This document shows, in pieces, positions 1 through 6,016 of a stretch of DNA of 11,262 nt. The stretch lies in NCBI GenBank assembly GCA_948441955.1, contig CAOJQZ010000076.1:1-11262 (forward strand), in the 5' to 3' direction. The stretch comes from an uncultured Lachnospiraceae bacterium (GTDB lineage: Bacteria; Bacillota; Clostridia; Lachnospirales; Lachnospiraceae). The position numbers were made by a program, and so were the translations under genes. The notes below the pieces were generated by a model. That model was given only the letters and a program-made list of their open reading frames with translations. It made no database searches and was not told where the DNA came from. The stretch's first letter is position 1. The number at the start of each line of letters is the position of its first letter.

Positions 1-215
1 ATAAATACGGAATGCCAGAAATCCCTGTCCGCACCTGAAAACAACCTGACAAAATTCTTAATTCCCACAAATTCTATTCTGGAAAAATCCCAGCCCAGCT
101 GATAATTTGTAAAACTAATTATTGTCAGAAATATGGTTGGTACTACGGAAAGCACGACCATCGTCACCATCGCCGGCGCAATGTATTTCAAATACTCTTT
201 CTCTTTCCTTCGCAT
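1..215 (-). CDS. Sugar ABC transporter permease, MalF/UgpA type (partial, N-terminus)
   Basis: Only the first 71 codons are present; the gene runs off the left edge. The frame opens with MRRKEKEYLKYIAPAM, a basic cytoplasmic start, followed by a hydrophobic segment at about residues 12-36 (first membrane helix). Then come FTNYQLGW and FVGIKNFVRLF, the short pattern typical just after helix 1 in binding-protein-dependent sugar permeases of the CUT1 family. The protein would form half of the membrane channel that imports the ligand delivered by the lipoprotein encoded just upstream. Its ATG lies 16 nt after the stop of the binding-protein gene and is preceded by GAGG about 7 nt away, so the two are co-transcribed. 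The second permease and any ATPase would lie outside the window. The family call is firm; the substrate cannot be told. Confidence 0.88.
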   Translation of the reverse strand, partial: MRRKEKEYLKYIAPAMVTMVVLSVVPTIFLTIISFTNYQLGWDFSRIEFVGIKNFVRLFSGADRDFWHSVF

Positions 216-231
216 GAACCTACCTCATCCT

Positions 232-1632
232 TTATTTAATCAAATCTTCAATATCCTTCTGCATATCCTCGCACGCCTGGTCAGTTGTTGTATCTCCTGT
301 TAAAGCAGAGCTTCCATATCCGCCTGCAATATCAAGAATCTGATTAATGGAATCATGCTGAGGAATCCAGGATAATCCTTTCTCTACAAGTCCGTTTGCT
401 GATTCAAGTGCAAGCTTCTGTGCTTCATAAGACGGATTGCTCTCCTGAAGCTCTGGATCGTCAAATGCAGACGCCCTTGTAGCTACTCCGCCGTTTTCAA
501 CATATTCCTTCACCTTTTCCTTACTTGCCATATAAGAAATAAATGCCCATGCAGCATCCTTATTCTTAGAAGACTCCGGAATTGCAAGATTCCATCCGGC
601 AAGCGCCGCTCCGTCTCCGGCCGGTCCGGTAGGCGTCGGGACAAATGCTACCTTGTCAGCTACAGTTGAGGAGGACGGATCTGTAATCTGTCCGGCAAGG
701 GCTGTTGCGTCTAACCACATAGCCGTCTTTCCGGAAATAAACGCACCTAATGCTTCCTCATGTGTATAGGAACCCACATCTGGAGGCGCACATTTTAACA
801 GATCTACAAAATACTTCAGGGATTCCTTTGTTTCATCTGTTGTACAGGTTACCACTTCGTCATCCGAGCCGATTGTCTCCTGATCCAAAAATCCGCCGCC
901 AAAATTATACATTAAACTCATCCAGCCTGATGCGAAATGAATTCCTCTCTGGGCTCTCATGCTGACGCCGTAAAGCCCCTCCTCTTTGCCGTTAAAGAAC
1001 TGCGCAAGGGCTAAAAATTCATCCATTGTCTTAGGAGCTTTTTTTCCGTATGCATCAAATAAATCAGTCCTGTATGCAATAAATCTTGTCTCACCGGCAG
1101 TCGGAACTCCATAATTTACTCCGTTTGCACCTGCAATACCATTTCTATACGCCGGCATGATGTCCTCATAGTCAAACCACTCCGGCGTCTTTGTCTCATC
1201 CTCTGCATAATCACTGATGGGAACAAGCACATTTTTTGACGCATACTCGCTCATCCAGAAAGCGTCAACCATAAAGACGTCATAGCTTCCGGCTCCCTGT
1301 GCATCCAACAGCTGCTTGTTCTTAAGATTTGTTTCTTCCACAATATCCCAAACCACCTTGATACCTGTCAGATCCGTAAACTCTTTTTCCATCTGCTTGA
1401 AAGCATCTGTAGATGGATGAGAAGCCATCGCTACCGTAATTTCAGTTCCGTCAAAATTCTTCTTTACGGCTGCACCCCAGTCTTCCAGTGTCTTTGCTTC
1501 TTCTGCCGTGAGGCTCAATTCGCCTCCTCCTTCTTTCTTTTCTTCTCCGCCCTTGGAGCCGCATGCCATCATGCTCACTGCCATAGCTCCGGCAAGAATA
1601 ACTGATAACAGCTTCTTTGTCCTTTTTTTCAT
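232..1632 (-). CDS. Extracellular solute-binding lipoprotein, family 1 (sugar-type ABC transporter)
   Basis: This is a 466-residue substrate-binding protein, exported and anchored outside the membrane, that captures a solute and hands it to the permease encoded directly downstream. It starts with a lipoprotein signal: basic MKKRTKK, a hydrophobic stretch, then a lipobox ending SMMAC with the lipidated Cys at position 24, followed by a Gly/Glu/Lys-rich linker. The mature part has family 1 features: an early ITVAM strand, YDVFMVDAFW near residue 120, YGVPTAGETRF, a GKTAMWLDA segment and the C-terminal-lobe AGWNLAIPESSKNKDAAWAFISY. Its length is usual for CUT1 carbohydrate binders. A strong AAGGAGG lies 7 nt before the ATG. 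Transcription probably starts near 1669, from a promoter with three AraC-type direct repeats upstream. The ligand is probably a sugar or oligosaccharide; nothing in the sequence fixes which. Confidence 0.9.
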   Translation of the reverse strand: MKKRTKKLLSVILAGAMAVSMMACGSKGGEEKKEGGGELSLTAEEAKTLEDWGAAVKKNFDGTEITVAMASHPSTDAFKQMEKEFTDLTGIKVVWDIVEETNLKNKQLLDAQGAGSYDVFMVDAFWMSEYASKNVLVPISDYAEDETKTPEWFDYEDIMPAYRNGIAGANGVNYGVPTAGETRFIAYRTDLFDAYGKKAPKTMDEFLALAQFFNGKEEGLYGVSMRAQRGIHFASGWMSLMYNFGGGFLDQETIGSDDEVVTCTTDETKESLKYFVDLLKCAPPDVGSYTHEEALGAFISGKTAMWLDATALAGQITDPSSSTVADKVAFVPTPTGPAGDGAALAGWNLAIPESSKNKDAAWAFISYMASKEKVKEYVENGGVATRASAFDDPELQESNPSYEAQKLALESANGLVEKGLSWIPQHDSINQILDIAGGYGSSALTGDTTTDQACEDMQKDIEDLIK

Positions 1633-1675
1633 AACCTTCCTCCTTAATATTTATTTTGTATAATTGTTAATGTTA

Positions 1676-1704
1676 ATTATATAATTTCTTAATTCCTTTG
1701 TATT
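1676..1704 (-). promoter_or_regulatory. Putative activator-dependent promoter of the ABC transporter genes
   Basis: Read on the minus strand, a perfect TATAAT occupies 1681-1676, about 44 nt before the binding-protein ATG. With 17-bp spacing the -35 position (1704-1699) reads AATACA, a poor match to TTGACA. A good -10 with a weak -35, directly downstream of ordered repeats, is the arrangement expected when an activator recruits RNA polymerase. The -10 lies within a 12-bp A/T palindrome (1675-1686), which may be chance in such A/T-rich DNA. I saw no better promoter between 1633 and 1783. Confidence 0.5.
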
Positions 1705-1773
1705 TACCGATTATTATTCAATTTTTACAAAATATTCTCCTATTTTCACAAATAATGTTATAGTTTTAACAAA
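1701..1773 (-). promoter_or_regulatory. Array of 21-bp-spaced direct repeats, probable AraC-family operator
   Basis: The plus strand carries TTTTTACAAA at 1722-1731, TTTTCACAAA at 1743-1752 and TTTTAACAAA at 1764-1773. The starts are exactly 21 bp apart, and 9 of 10 positions are identical. A degenerate copy, TATTTACCGA (7 of 10), sits in register at 1701-1710 and abuts the -35 position of the transporter promoter. In transcript orientation the unit is TTTGTnAAAA. Spacing of two helical turns on one DNA face is known for half-sites of AraC-family regulators, and such a gene ends at 1831. Binding by that regulator is inferred. Confidence 0.6.
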
Positions 1774-1783
1774 AATGAGGCAT

Positions 1784-1824
1784 AAAAAAACTGTTTCTGT
1801 CAGTTTTCCTGACAAAAACAGTTC
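1784..1824 (-). terminator. Rho-independent terminator after the AraC-family gene
   Basis: A 15-bp stem (1789-1803 with 1809-1823, one mismatch) closes a 5-nt loop (1804-1808). On the minus strand it is followed by seven U (1790-1784). It begins 7 nt after the AraC stop codon, so it ends that operon and separates it from the transporter. The plus strand also shows CTCTTTTTT after the stem, so weak bidirectional activity is possible. Confidence 0.85.
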
Positions 1825-1830
1825 TCTTTT

Positions 1831-2721
1831 TTATATGACAGAACGATTTTTCATCGACTTTTGATATCCGCTGGGCGTCATATTTGTAATCTGCTTAAAG
1901 CTGCTTGAAAAATGATGTACGGAGCTGAAGTTTAACAGCCTTGCTATCTGTGTATATGTATATTTATCCTCACTGATCAGCCGTCTTGCTTCTTTAATCT
2001 TCATCTGGTTATAATATTCCATCACGCTGCATCCCATTCTCTTTTTAAATATTTTAAGAATATAGCTTTTAGAAAAAGAAAGCTGGCTGCATATGCTGTC
2101 CAGCGTAACCTTTTCATATACAGACGACAGAATGATCCCGATTACTTTATCCACAATCATCCGTTCATTGGCAAATTCCTCGTCCGGATGTTTTTGGAGA
2201 ACATTCCCCTTTACACTGCTGCTCCTTATCAAAAGAAGAAGCAGCTCCCCCAGCAAAAGCTGCAGCTCCTGAAGGCCGCCATAGGGCGCCTCCTCCTTAA
2301 GCTTCAGCTTCTGCTGGTCAAAAATGTCATAAGGACCGCTGAAAACATCCTGACCCGATATATAAAGCTGCTTGATAATCTGTGATTCTCTGCCATAGAA
2401 TTTCAATACCCTGCTCTGAATTTCCGAAAGCTTTTTACAATCACAGTCAAAGCTTATAATAAAAGTACTGGCAAAGTCTCCTGCAGACAGGATATTATGA
2501 AGCTCATTCGGCGCATGAAGAAAGCCTTCCCCGGAAGATACATAATACTCCTCCCTGTCGGAAACTACCTTTACCTTTCCATAATCGATATATACCATTT
2601 CCCAAAAATTATGGCTCTCTTCAATCCCCTCAAATTCCTTGACATATTCAAAATAATGGAAACTTATGAAGTTCGATATGTGTACCTTTTCCTCTATACG
2701 GGTTCTTTTATAGTATTCCAT
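1831..2721 (-). CDS. AraC/XylS-family transcriptional regulator
   Basis: This is a DNA-binding regulator of 296 residues when started at MEYYKRTR. The N-terminal half fits a cupin-like ligand-sensing domain, with HNFWEMVYIDYGKVKV followed by an Ser-Gly-Glu-Gly turn and HAPNELHNI. The last ~105 residues are the double helix-turn-helix of the family: TLDSICSQLSFSKSYILKIF, then YTYTQIARLLNFSSVHHFSS and FKQITNMTPSGYQ. An upstream in-frame ATG at 2754 would overlap the preceding gene and has no ribosome site. The ATG at 2721 follows that gene's stop by 16 nt and has a G-run (2734-2730) 8 nt before it, so I prefer it although the site is weak. It is the last gene of a three-gene operon. It probably controls the transporter downstream, whose promoter carries 21-bp direct repeats; the inducer is unknown. 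Confidence 0.9.
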   Translation of the reverse strand: MEYYKRTRIEEKVHISNFISFHYFEYVKEFEGIEESHNFWEMVYIDYGKVKVVSDREEYYVSSGEGFLHAPNELHNILSAGDFASTFIISFDCDCKKLSEIQSRVLKFYGRESQIIKQLYISGQDVFSGPYDIFDQQKLKLKEEAPYGGLQELQLLLGELLLLLIRSSSVKGNVLQKHPDEEFANERMIVDKVIGIILSSVYEKVTLDSICSQLSFSKSYILKIFKKRMGCSVMEYYNQMKIKEARRLISEDKYTYTQIARLLNFSSVHHFSSSFKQITNMTPSGYQKSMKNRSVI

Positions 2722-2737
2722 ATCGCAGACCCCCGCT

Positions 2738-3178
2738 CTACTCACGGCAGTCATCCAGAATCTGTGCAGCTAACTCACACAATCCAAGACATGGACGGCT
2801 GCGGTAATAATCCTCCGTACGCACTGCCGGCTCCTCCAGATCTTCGCCCTTCTTAAGCCCCAGAAGCTCACGGCATATAATGGTTTCCTTCTCCTTTTCA
2901 AAACGTTCTGCAATATGGCGGATAACAGCATATGTATTTTTTTTCGCCTCCGAATCCGTCACATCATCATAACCGTATAACAGTCCCGCTGCCATAAAAG
3001 CCCCTGTAAGCGCTCCGCATACCTCCCTCAGCTTTCCCATACCTGCTCCAAAGCCAGAGCTTAAACGAACTGCCGTCTTATGATCTATATCATATTCATC
3101 TTCAAATGCCAGAAATACAGACTGTGCGCAGTTATATCCTTCTCTAAATAGTGCGGCGGCCTTTTCTGCATGTGTCAT
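2738..3178 (-). CDS. C_GCAxxG_C_C family putative redox-active protein
   Basis: This small, probably cytoplasmic protein of 146 residues belongs to the C_GCAxxG_C_C family, proposed from its cysteine pattern to be redox-active; no reaction is established to my knowledge. The cysteines lie in the family order: GYNCAQSVF near residue 17, SSGFGAGMGKLREVCGALTG with Cys54, CRELLG with Cys102, and the C-terminal CLGLC pair at 130/134, followed by one more near the end (numbers from the ATG). A TTG six bases upstream extends the frame by two codons, but AGGAGG (3193-3188) is only 3 nt from it and 9 nt from the ATG, so the ATG at 3178 is preferred. It lies 18 nt after the ArsC/Spx-like gene, also a thiol protein with a CxxC motif, which suggests a shared redox or metal-related task. 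This is inference only. Confidence 0.88.
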   Translation of the reverse strand: MTHAEKAAALFREGYNCAQSVFLAFEDEYDIDHKTAVRLSSGFGAGMGKLREVCGALTGAFMAAGLLYGYDDVTDSEAKKNTYAVIRHIAERFEKEKETIICRELLGLKKGEDLEEPAVRTEDYYRSRPCLGLCELAAQILDDCRE

Positions 3179-3187
3179 ATCCAAAAT

Positions 3188-3193
3188 CCTCCT
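3188..3193 (-). promoter_or_regulatory. Shine-Dalgarno site deciding the start of the C_GCAxxG_C_C gene
   Basis: A perfect AGGAGG on the minus strand lies 9 nt before the ATG at 3178 and only 3 nt before the in-frame TTG at 3184. The spacing favours the ATG and removes two residues from the longest reading. Confidence 0.75.
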
Positions 3194-3196
3194 CTC

Positions 3197-3547
3197 TTAC
3201 AGCTTTTCGTCCCATTCCTTCTCCCGAAAGCCTGTCAGCACAAAATCATCTCCTACAATTAACGGACGTTTTACAAGCATTCCGTCTGAAGCAAGAAGTT
3301 CGTACTGCTCTTCCTCGCTCATCTCCGGAAGTTTGTCCTTAAGTCCCATACTTTTATATAACATTCCGCTGGTGTTGAAAAATTTTTTCAGAGGAAGTCC
3401 GCTCCTTTTATGCCACTCTCTTAATTCCCCGGAAGTTGGCTTTTCCTCTTTAATATGACGGGAAGTATACACAATCCCATGACTGTCAAGCCATTTCTTT
3501 GCCTTCTGACAGGTCGTACACTTAGGATACTCTACAAATAAAACCAT
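3197..3547 (-). CDS. ArsC/Spx-like thioredoxin-fold protein (arsenate reductase family)
   Basis: This is a 116-residue protein of the ArsC family, which includes glutaredoxin-linked arsenate reductases, Spx-type regulators and uncharacterised YffB-like proteins. It begins with a beta strand and FVEYPKCTTCQKAKKWL, giving a CxxC at Cys10/Cys13. It continues with the family segments SRHIKEEKPT, GLPLKKFFNTSG and YKSMGLKDKLP, then LVKRPLIV (Arg94) and GFREKEW. The KRP turn corresponds to the conserved cis-proline region. The CxxC resembles Spx and the Gram-positive YffB-like group more than plasmid ArsC, and no arsenic-resistance genes are nearby, so arsenate reduction should not be assumed. It is the first gene of a three-gene operon, behind an extended -10 promoter and an AGGAG site 9 nt before the ATG. 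Confidence 0.87.
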   Translation of the reverse strand: MVLFVEYPKCTTCQKAKKWLDSHGIVYTSRHIKEEKPTSGELREWHKRSGLPLKKFFNTSGMLYKSMGLKDKLPEMSEEEQYELLASDGMLVKRPLIVGDDFVLTGFREKEWDEKL

Positions 3548-3579
3548 ATGATCACTCTCCTTGATTATCTGTGAAAATA

Positions 3580-3588
3580 ATTATATCA
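3580..3588 (-). promoter_or_regulatory. Extended -10 promoter for the ArsC-like/redox/AraC operon
   Basis: On the minus strand TGATATAAT (3588-3580) gives a perfect TATAAT with the upstream TG of an extended -10 element. I see no recognisable -35, which extended -10 promoters can lack. The start would be near 3573, leaving a ~26-nt leader with the ribosome site. It sits just downstream of the tRNA terminator. Confidence 0.6.
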
Positions 3589-3596
3589 TAGTATTC

Positions 3597-3637
3597 AAAA
3601 AAAATCCTCTCAAAGACTTTATCTTTAAGAGGATTTT
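3597..3637 (-). terminator. Rho-independent terminator after tRNA-Glu
   Basis: A 16-bp stem (3601-3616 with 3622-3637, one mismatch) has a 5-nt loop (3617-3621). On the minus strand it is followed by U residues down to 3597. It begins 4 nt after the tRNA 3' end and insulates the tRNA unit from the next operon. Confidence 0.9.
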
Positions 3638-3641
3638 CAAG

Positions 3642-3713
3642 TGACTCCGAGGGGAATCGAACCCCTGATTCCAGCGTGAGAGGCTAGCGTCTTGACCGCT
3701 TGACCACGGAGCC
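3642..3713 (-). tRNA. tRNA-Glu, anticodon CTC
   Basis: This is a complete 72-nt cloverleaf read on the minus strand. The acceptor stem pairs GGCTCCG with CGGAGTC (one G-U), with discriminator A. The D-arm begins GTCAAGCGGTCAAGAC. The anticodon stem CTAGC/GCTGG holds the loop CTCTCAC with anticodon CTC at 3680-3678, reading GAG. The T-arm is CAGGGGTTCGAATCCCCTC-like, with the invariant GTTCGA core. The 3' CCA is not encoded (the next bases are CTTG), so it must be added after transcription. The gene stands alone with its own promoter and terminator. Most Clostridia also have a TTC-anticodon tRNA-Glu; this CTC species would be the second isoacceptor. Confidence 0.95.
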
Positions 3714-3721
3714 GTATGCTG

Positions 3722-3739
3722 ACAAATATAACTATTTGT
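3722..3739 (-). other. Hairpin in the tRNA-Glu precursor leader
   Basis: ACAAATA and TATTTGT form a perfect 7-bp stem with a 4-nt loop in the ~33-nt 5' leader between the predicted start (near 3746) and the mature tRNA 5' end (3713). RNase P would remove this leader. The A/T-rich stem is weak, and a function is not implied. Confidence 0.4.
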
Positions 3740-3745
3740 TTCGTA

Positions 3746-3792
3746 CTTGCCTATTATAGCAAATAAAACCTAAATAGGCAAGCCTTTTTTTT
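3746..3792 (+). terminator. Possible plus-strand terminator or operator dyad over the tRNA promoter
   Basis: CTTGCCTATT (3746-3755) and AATAGGCAAG (3773-3782) are a perfect 10-bp inverted repeat with a 17-nt loop. On the plus strand it is followed by CC and eight T (3785-3792), the form of an intrinsic terminator that would stop antisense transcription into the ammonia-lyase gene. No plus-strand gene ends here, so an operator or chance overlap are alternatives. Confidence 0.35.
3753..3781 (-). promoter_or_regulatory. Sigma-A-type promoter of tRNA-Glu
   Basis: On the minus strand TTGCCT (3781-3776) and a perfect TATAAT (3758-3753) are separated by exactly 17 bp. The predicted start is near 3746. 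A 10-bp inverted repeat (3746-3755 with 3773-3782) covers both promoter boxes and is reported as a separate finding. Confidence 0.85.
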
Positions 3793-3812
3793 ACAAATTA
3801 TTTAATTTTTTT

Positions 3813-5012
3813 TTAGCTTGGATATGCCCCGTCCCATACAATTCTCCTGTAATTCTCCTGGTCCGTATCCCCCTCCGTAGAGAAGCACAGTACTTTTGAA
3901 TCCGCGTTCATTCCCAATTCCTTCCGCAGGTGTCCAAGACTGTCATTCATCATAAGCTCCGCCACAAATCCTGCAGTTGACGCACCGCTTTCTCCTGAAA
4001 CAATCTTTTCATCCCCTTCCAAAGGATTCCCCAGCACGCGCATTCCCTTTGCCGCCACATAATCAGGCATTGACACAAAATAATCCGCATATCTGCGGAG
4101 CATCTCCCAGCCTATACTGCAGGGTTCTCCGCACGCAAGACCAGCCATAATCGTATTCATGTGTCCTTTTACAATATGAATTTTCCCGTCGTCTGCTTCC
4201 GCCGTCCTGTAGATGCAATCCGCCTTATTCGGCTCTACAATAATAATCTTCGGTTTATTTTCCCCGTAATAATCCGCAAAAAATGCTGTCAGCGCTCCAG
4301 GCATAGCTCCCACGCCCGCCTGAAGAAAAATGTGGGTGGGTATCTCTCCCTCCAGCTGATCGGCGGCTTCCAATGCCATGGTTGTATATCCCTGCATAAT
4401 CCAGGTGGGAATCCTCTCATAGCCTTCCCATGCCGTGTCCTGCACAAGCACCCATCCTTTTTCTTTTTCACATTCTGCGGCAAAGCGGACCGTGTCGTCA
4501 TAATTCATCTCTGTAATCTCCGCCTCTCCTCCCGCCTTTCGGATATTGTATAGACGCTCCTTCGCACTTCCCTTCGGCATAAAAACAACTGATTTAAGCC
4601 CCAGCTCATGGGCAGTCCATGCAACGCCTCTTCCGTGATTTCCATCTGTCGCAGTAACAAAGGTAAGGCCCTCCGTGCATTTCTTCACATCATCGCTTTT
4701 CAAGCGCTCATAGTCAAGCTCATTTTCCGGAATCCCGCATTTCTCCCCAATATACCTGCCAATGCAGTAGCTTCCGCCCAGACCTTTAAACGCATTGAGG
4801 CCGAACCTGGTACTCTCATCCTTTATATAAAGCGCCCCTAGTCCCAGATGCTTCGACAGGTATTTAAGATTCTTAAGCTCCGTAGGTTTATAGACAGGAA
4901 AACTCTGATGATATTTTTTTACATGCTCTGCCTGCGTCTTTCCAAATAATAGGGCATGGCTGTAGTCCGGCGATCCGCCAAAATTTTTTACCGTCTTAAT
5001 TACCTCATTCAT
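3813..5012 (-). CDS. dpaL: 2,3-Diaminopropionate ammonia-lyase (PLP-dependent, fold type II)
   Basis: This 399-residue cytoplasmic enzyme is predicted to split 2,3-diaminopropionate into pyruvate and two ammonia, matching the ~398-residue E. coli YgeX/DpaL. Its N-terminal part carries YIKDESTRFGLNAFKGLGGSY, with the PLP Schiff-base lysine at Lys76. TFVTATDGNHGRGVAW follows, with Asp123 at the place of the Asp reported as base for the D-isomer. Also present are QAGVGAMPGA (cofactor-phosphate and active-site loop), GLACGEPC and the C-terminal SGESGASTAG and CFSTEGDTD. No catalytic residue appears missing. Its ATG overlaps the lipid-kinase stop (ATGA), with GAGGAG just upstream, so the two are translationally coupled. 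In E. coli this gene sits among purine/hydantoin genes; here none are visible. No clear terminator follows before the tRNA promoter, so transcripts may run into tRNA-Glu. Confidence 0.93.
   Translation of the reverse strand: MNEVIKTVKNFGGSPDYSHALLFGKTQAEHVKKYHQSFPVYKPTELKNLKYLSKHLGLGALYIKDESTRFGLNAFKGLGGSYCIGRYIGEKCGIPENELDYERLKSDDVKKCTEGLTFVTATDGNHGRGVAWTAHELGLKSVVFMPKGSAKERLYNIRKAGGEAEITEMNYDDTVRFAAECEKEKGWVLVQDTAWEGYERIPTWIMQGYTTMALEAADQLEGEIPTHIFLQAGVGAMPGALTAFFADYYGENKPKIIIVEPNKADCIYRTAEADDGKIHIVKGHMNTIMAGLACGEPCSIGWEMLRRYADYFVSMPDYVAAKGMRVLGNPLEGDEKIVSGESGASTAGFVAELMMNDSLGHLRKELGMNADSKVLCFSTEGDTDQENYRRIVWDGAYPS
5009..5012 (-). other. ATGA overlap coupling the lipid kinase and dpaL
   Basis: On the minus strand the dpaL start ATG and the kinase stop TGA share bases in ATGA. 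This is a usual sign of translational coupling within one mRNA. Confidence 0.9.
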
Positions 5013-5941
5013 ATGCTCTCCTCTTTCTTTTCCATAAGATCCTCAATATGCTCTCCGGGAACCATAATCTGAAGCTGCTGCCTTAAATTCTCTATCTCAA
5101 CATAATCATGCTCTCCGCCGAACTCTCCGTCAAGGGTCCATGGAATCTCTTCCAGTGATTCGAATGTAATATAGCCCGTCTTAAATGTATACATATATTT
5201 CGTATCAATCTGCTCGATCAGTAACGCTGCAATAATCTCCTGAAGTTCTATGGGATTCTTTGGCTTCTTAATCAGAGTCACTTCAAAAAGCCCGTCGTCA
5301 AATACAACCTGTTTTCCCACCATATTACGAAAACCGCCTACAGAACGTGAGTTTGTAACCATGCCAAAGATAAATTCGTCTTCAAATTCTTCTCCGTCAT
5401 AACAAACCTTTACACGATAGGAGGGCACGCTGAAGATTCTTTTTGCCCCCTCCAGAAGATATGCCATATGCCCAAGCACATTTTTCATTGTCTGATCTGT
5501 CTCGTAAGAAACATCTGTAAACATTCCAAATGCAGCGATATAGACAAAAATCCCTTTATTGAATCTTCCCACATCACATGGAAACACTGTCCCATTTACC
5601 GCATTGTCTGCCGCACGAAGAAGTCCCTTCGGAATATGGAGACTATTGGCAAAATCATTCGTTGTTCCCGTCGGGATATAGCCGATTGGATTTCTCTCCT
5701 CTCTTTTCATCATCCCTGAAACCACCTCATCAATGGTTCCGTCTCCGCCGCTGCATACAACAAGATCGTATTCTCTGGCATCATATTCCCACACCTTTCT
5801 ATGGGCGTCCCGATAAGCCTGTGTCGGATAAATCGTCACCTCATATCCGGCTTTCACAAATATATCAACAATATCTGAAATCCGGGGTTTCAAAAGCTCC
5901 TTTCCGGCATGTGGATTATAGATAAATAGCAGCTTTTTCAT
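5009..5941 (-). CDS. Diacylglycerol kinase family lipid kinase (DagK/YegS/BmrU type)
   Basis: This 310-residue member of the DAGK catalytic family is expected to phosphorylate diacylglycerol or a related lipid with ATP at the inner face of the membrane, recycling diacylglycerol released during lipoteichoic acid synthesis or acting on another lipid. The motifs are clear: FIYNPHAGK near residue 9, CSGGDGTIDEV with the GGDGT nucleotide loop at 65-69, and YIPTGTTNDFA at 89-98. A C-terminal beta-sandwich follows, with DDGLFEVTLI and WTLDGEFG. No signal peptide or membrane helix is evident. AGGAGG lies 6 nt before the ATG. The gene begins 27 nt after the terminator that ends the preceding operon, and I see no good promoter in that gap, so expression may depend on read-through. 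It overlaps dpaL by 4 bases. The exact substrate is unproven. Confidence 0.9.
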   Translation of the reverse strand: MKKLLFIYNPHAGKELLKPRISDIVDIFVKAGYEVTIYPTQAYRDAHRKVWEYDAREYDLVVCSGGDGTIDEVVSGMMKREERNPIGYIPTGTTNDFANSLHIPKGLLRAADNAVNGTVFPCDVGRFNKGIFVYIAAFGMFTDVSYETDQTMKNVLGHMAYLLEGAKRIFSVPSYRVKVCYDGEEFEDEFIFGMVTNSRSVGGFRNMVGKQVVFDDGLFEVTLIKKPKNPIELQEIIAALLIEQIDTKYMYTFKTGYITFESLEEIPWTLDGEFGGEHDYVEIENLRQQLQIMVPGEHIEDLMEKKEESI

Positions 5942-5967
5942 ATACTTCCTCCTGACAAAAATGATTT

Positions 5968-5994
5968 AAAAAAGGGCATAATCAATGCCCCTTT
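5968..5994 (-). terminator. Rho-independent terminator ending the murB-rapZ-whiA-HPr operon
   Basis: A 10-bp stem with one G-U pair (5970-5979 with 5985-5994) closes a 5-nt loop (5980-5984). On the minus strand it ends in a run of six U (5973-5968). It lies 22 nt after the HPr-like stop and 26 nt before the lipid-kinase start. Confidence 0.88.
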
Positions 5995-6016
5995 CATCTT
6001 CATATATGTACCATAG

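Noticed and set aside
1675..1686. 12-bp palindrome AATTATATAATT as a regulator site
   Set aside because: It is entirely A/T in a very A/T-rich stretch and coincides with the probable -10 box, so chance explains it.
2722..2754. An upstream in-frame ATG extending the AraC-family regulator by 11 residues
   Set aside because: It overlaps the preceding gene by 17 bases, has no ribosome site, and the extra residues do not resemble the family N-terminus.
3197..3547. Arsenic-resistance arsenate reductase
   Set aside because: The family is right, but there are no other arsenic genes nearby and the CxxC pattern fits the wider Spx/YffB-like group, so the specific function is not supported.
4161..4553. 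Plus-strand open frame of 130 codons inside dpaL, and similar antisense frames within other genes
   Set aside because: They lie opposite genes with clear family motifs, lack ribosome sites, and show no recognisable domains or membrane pattern.
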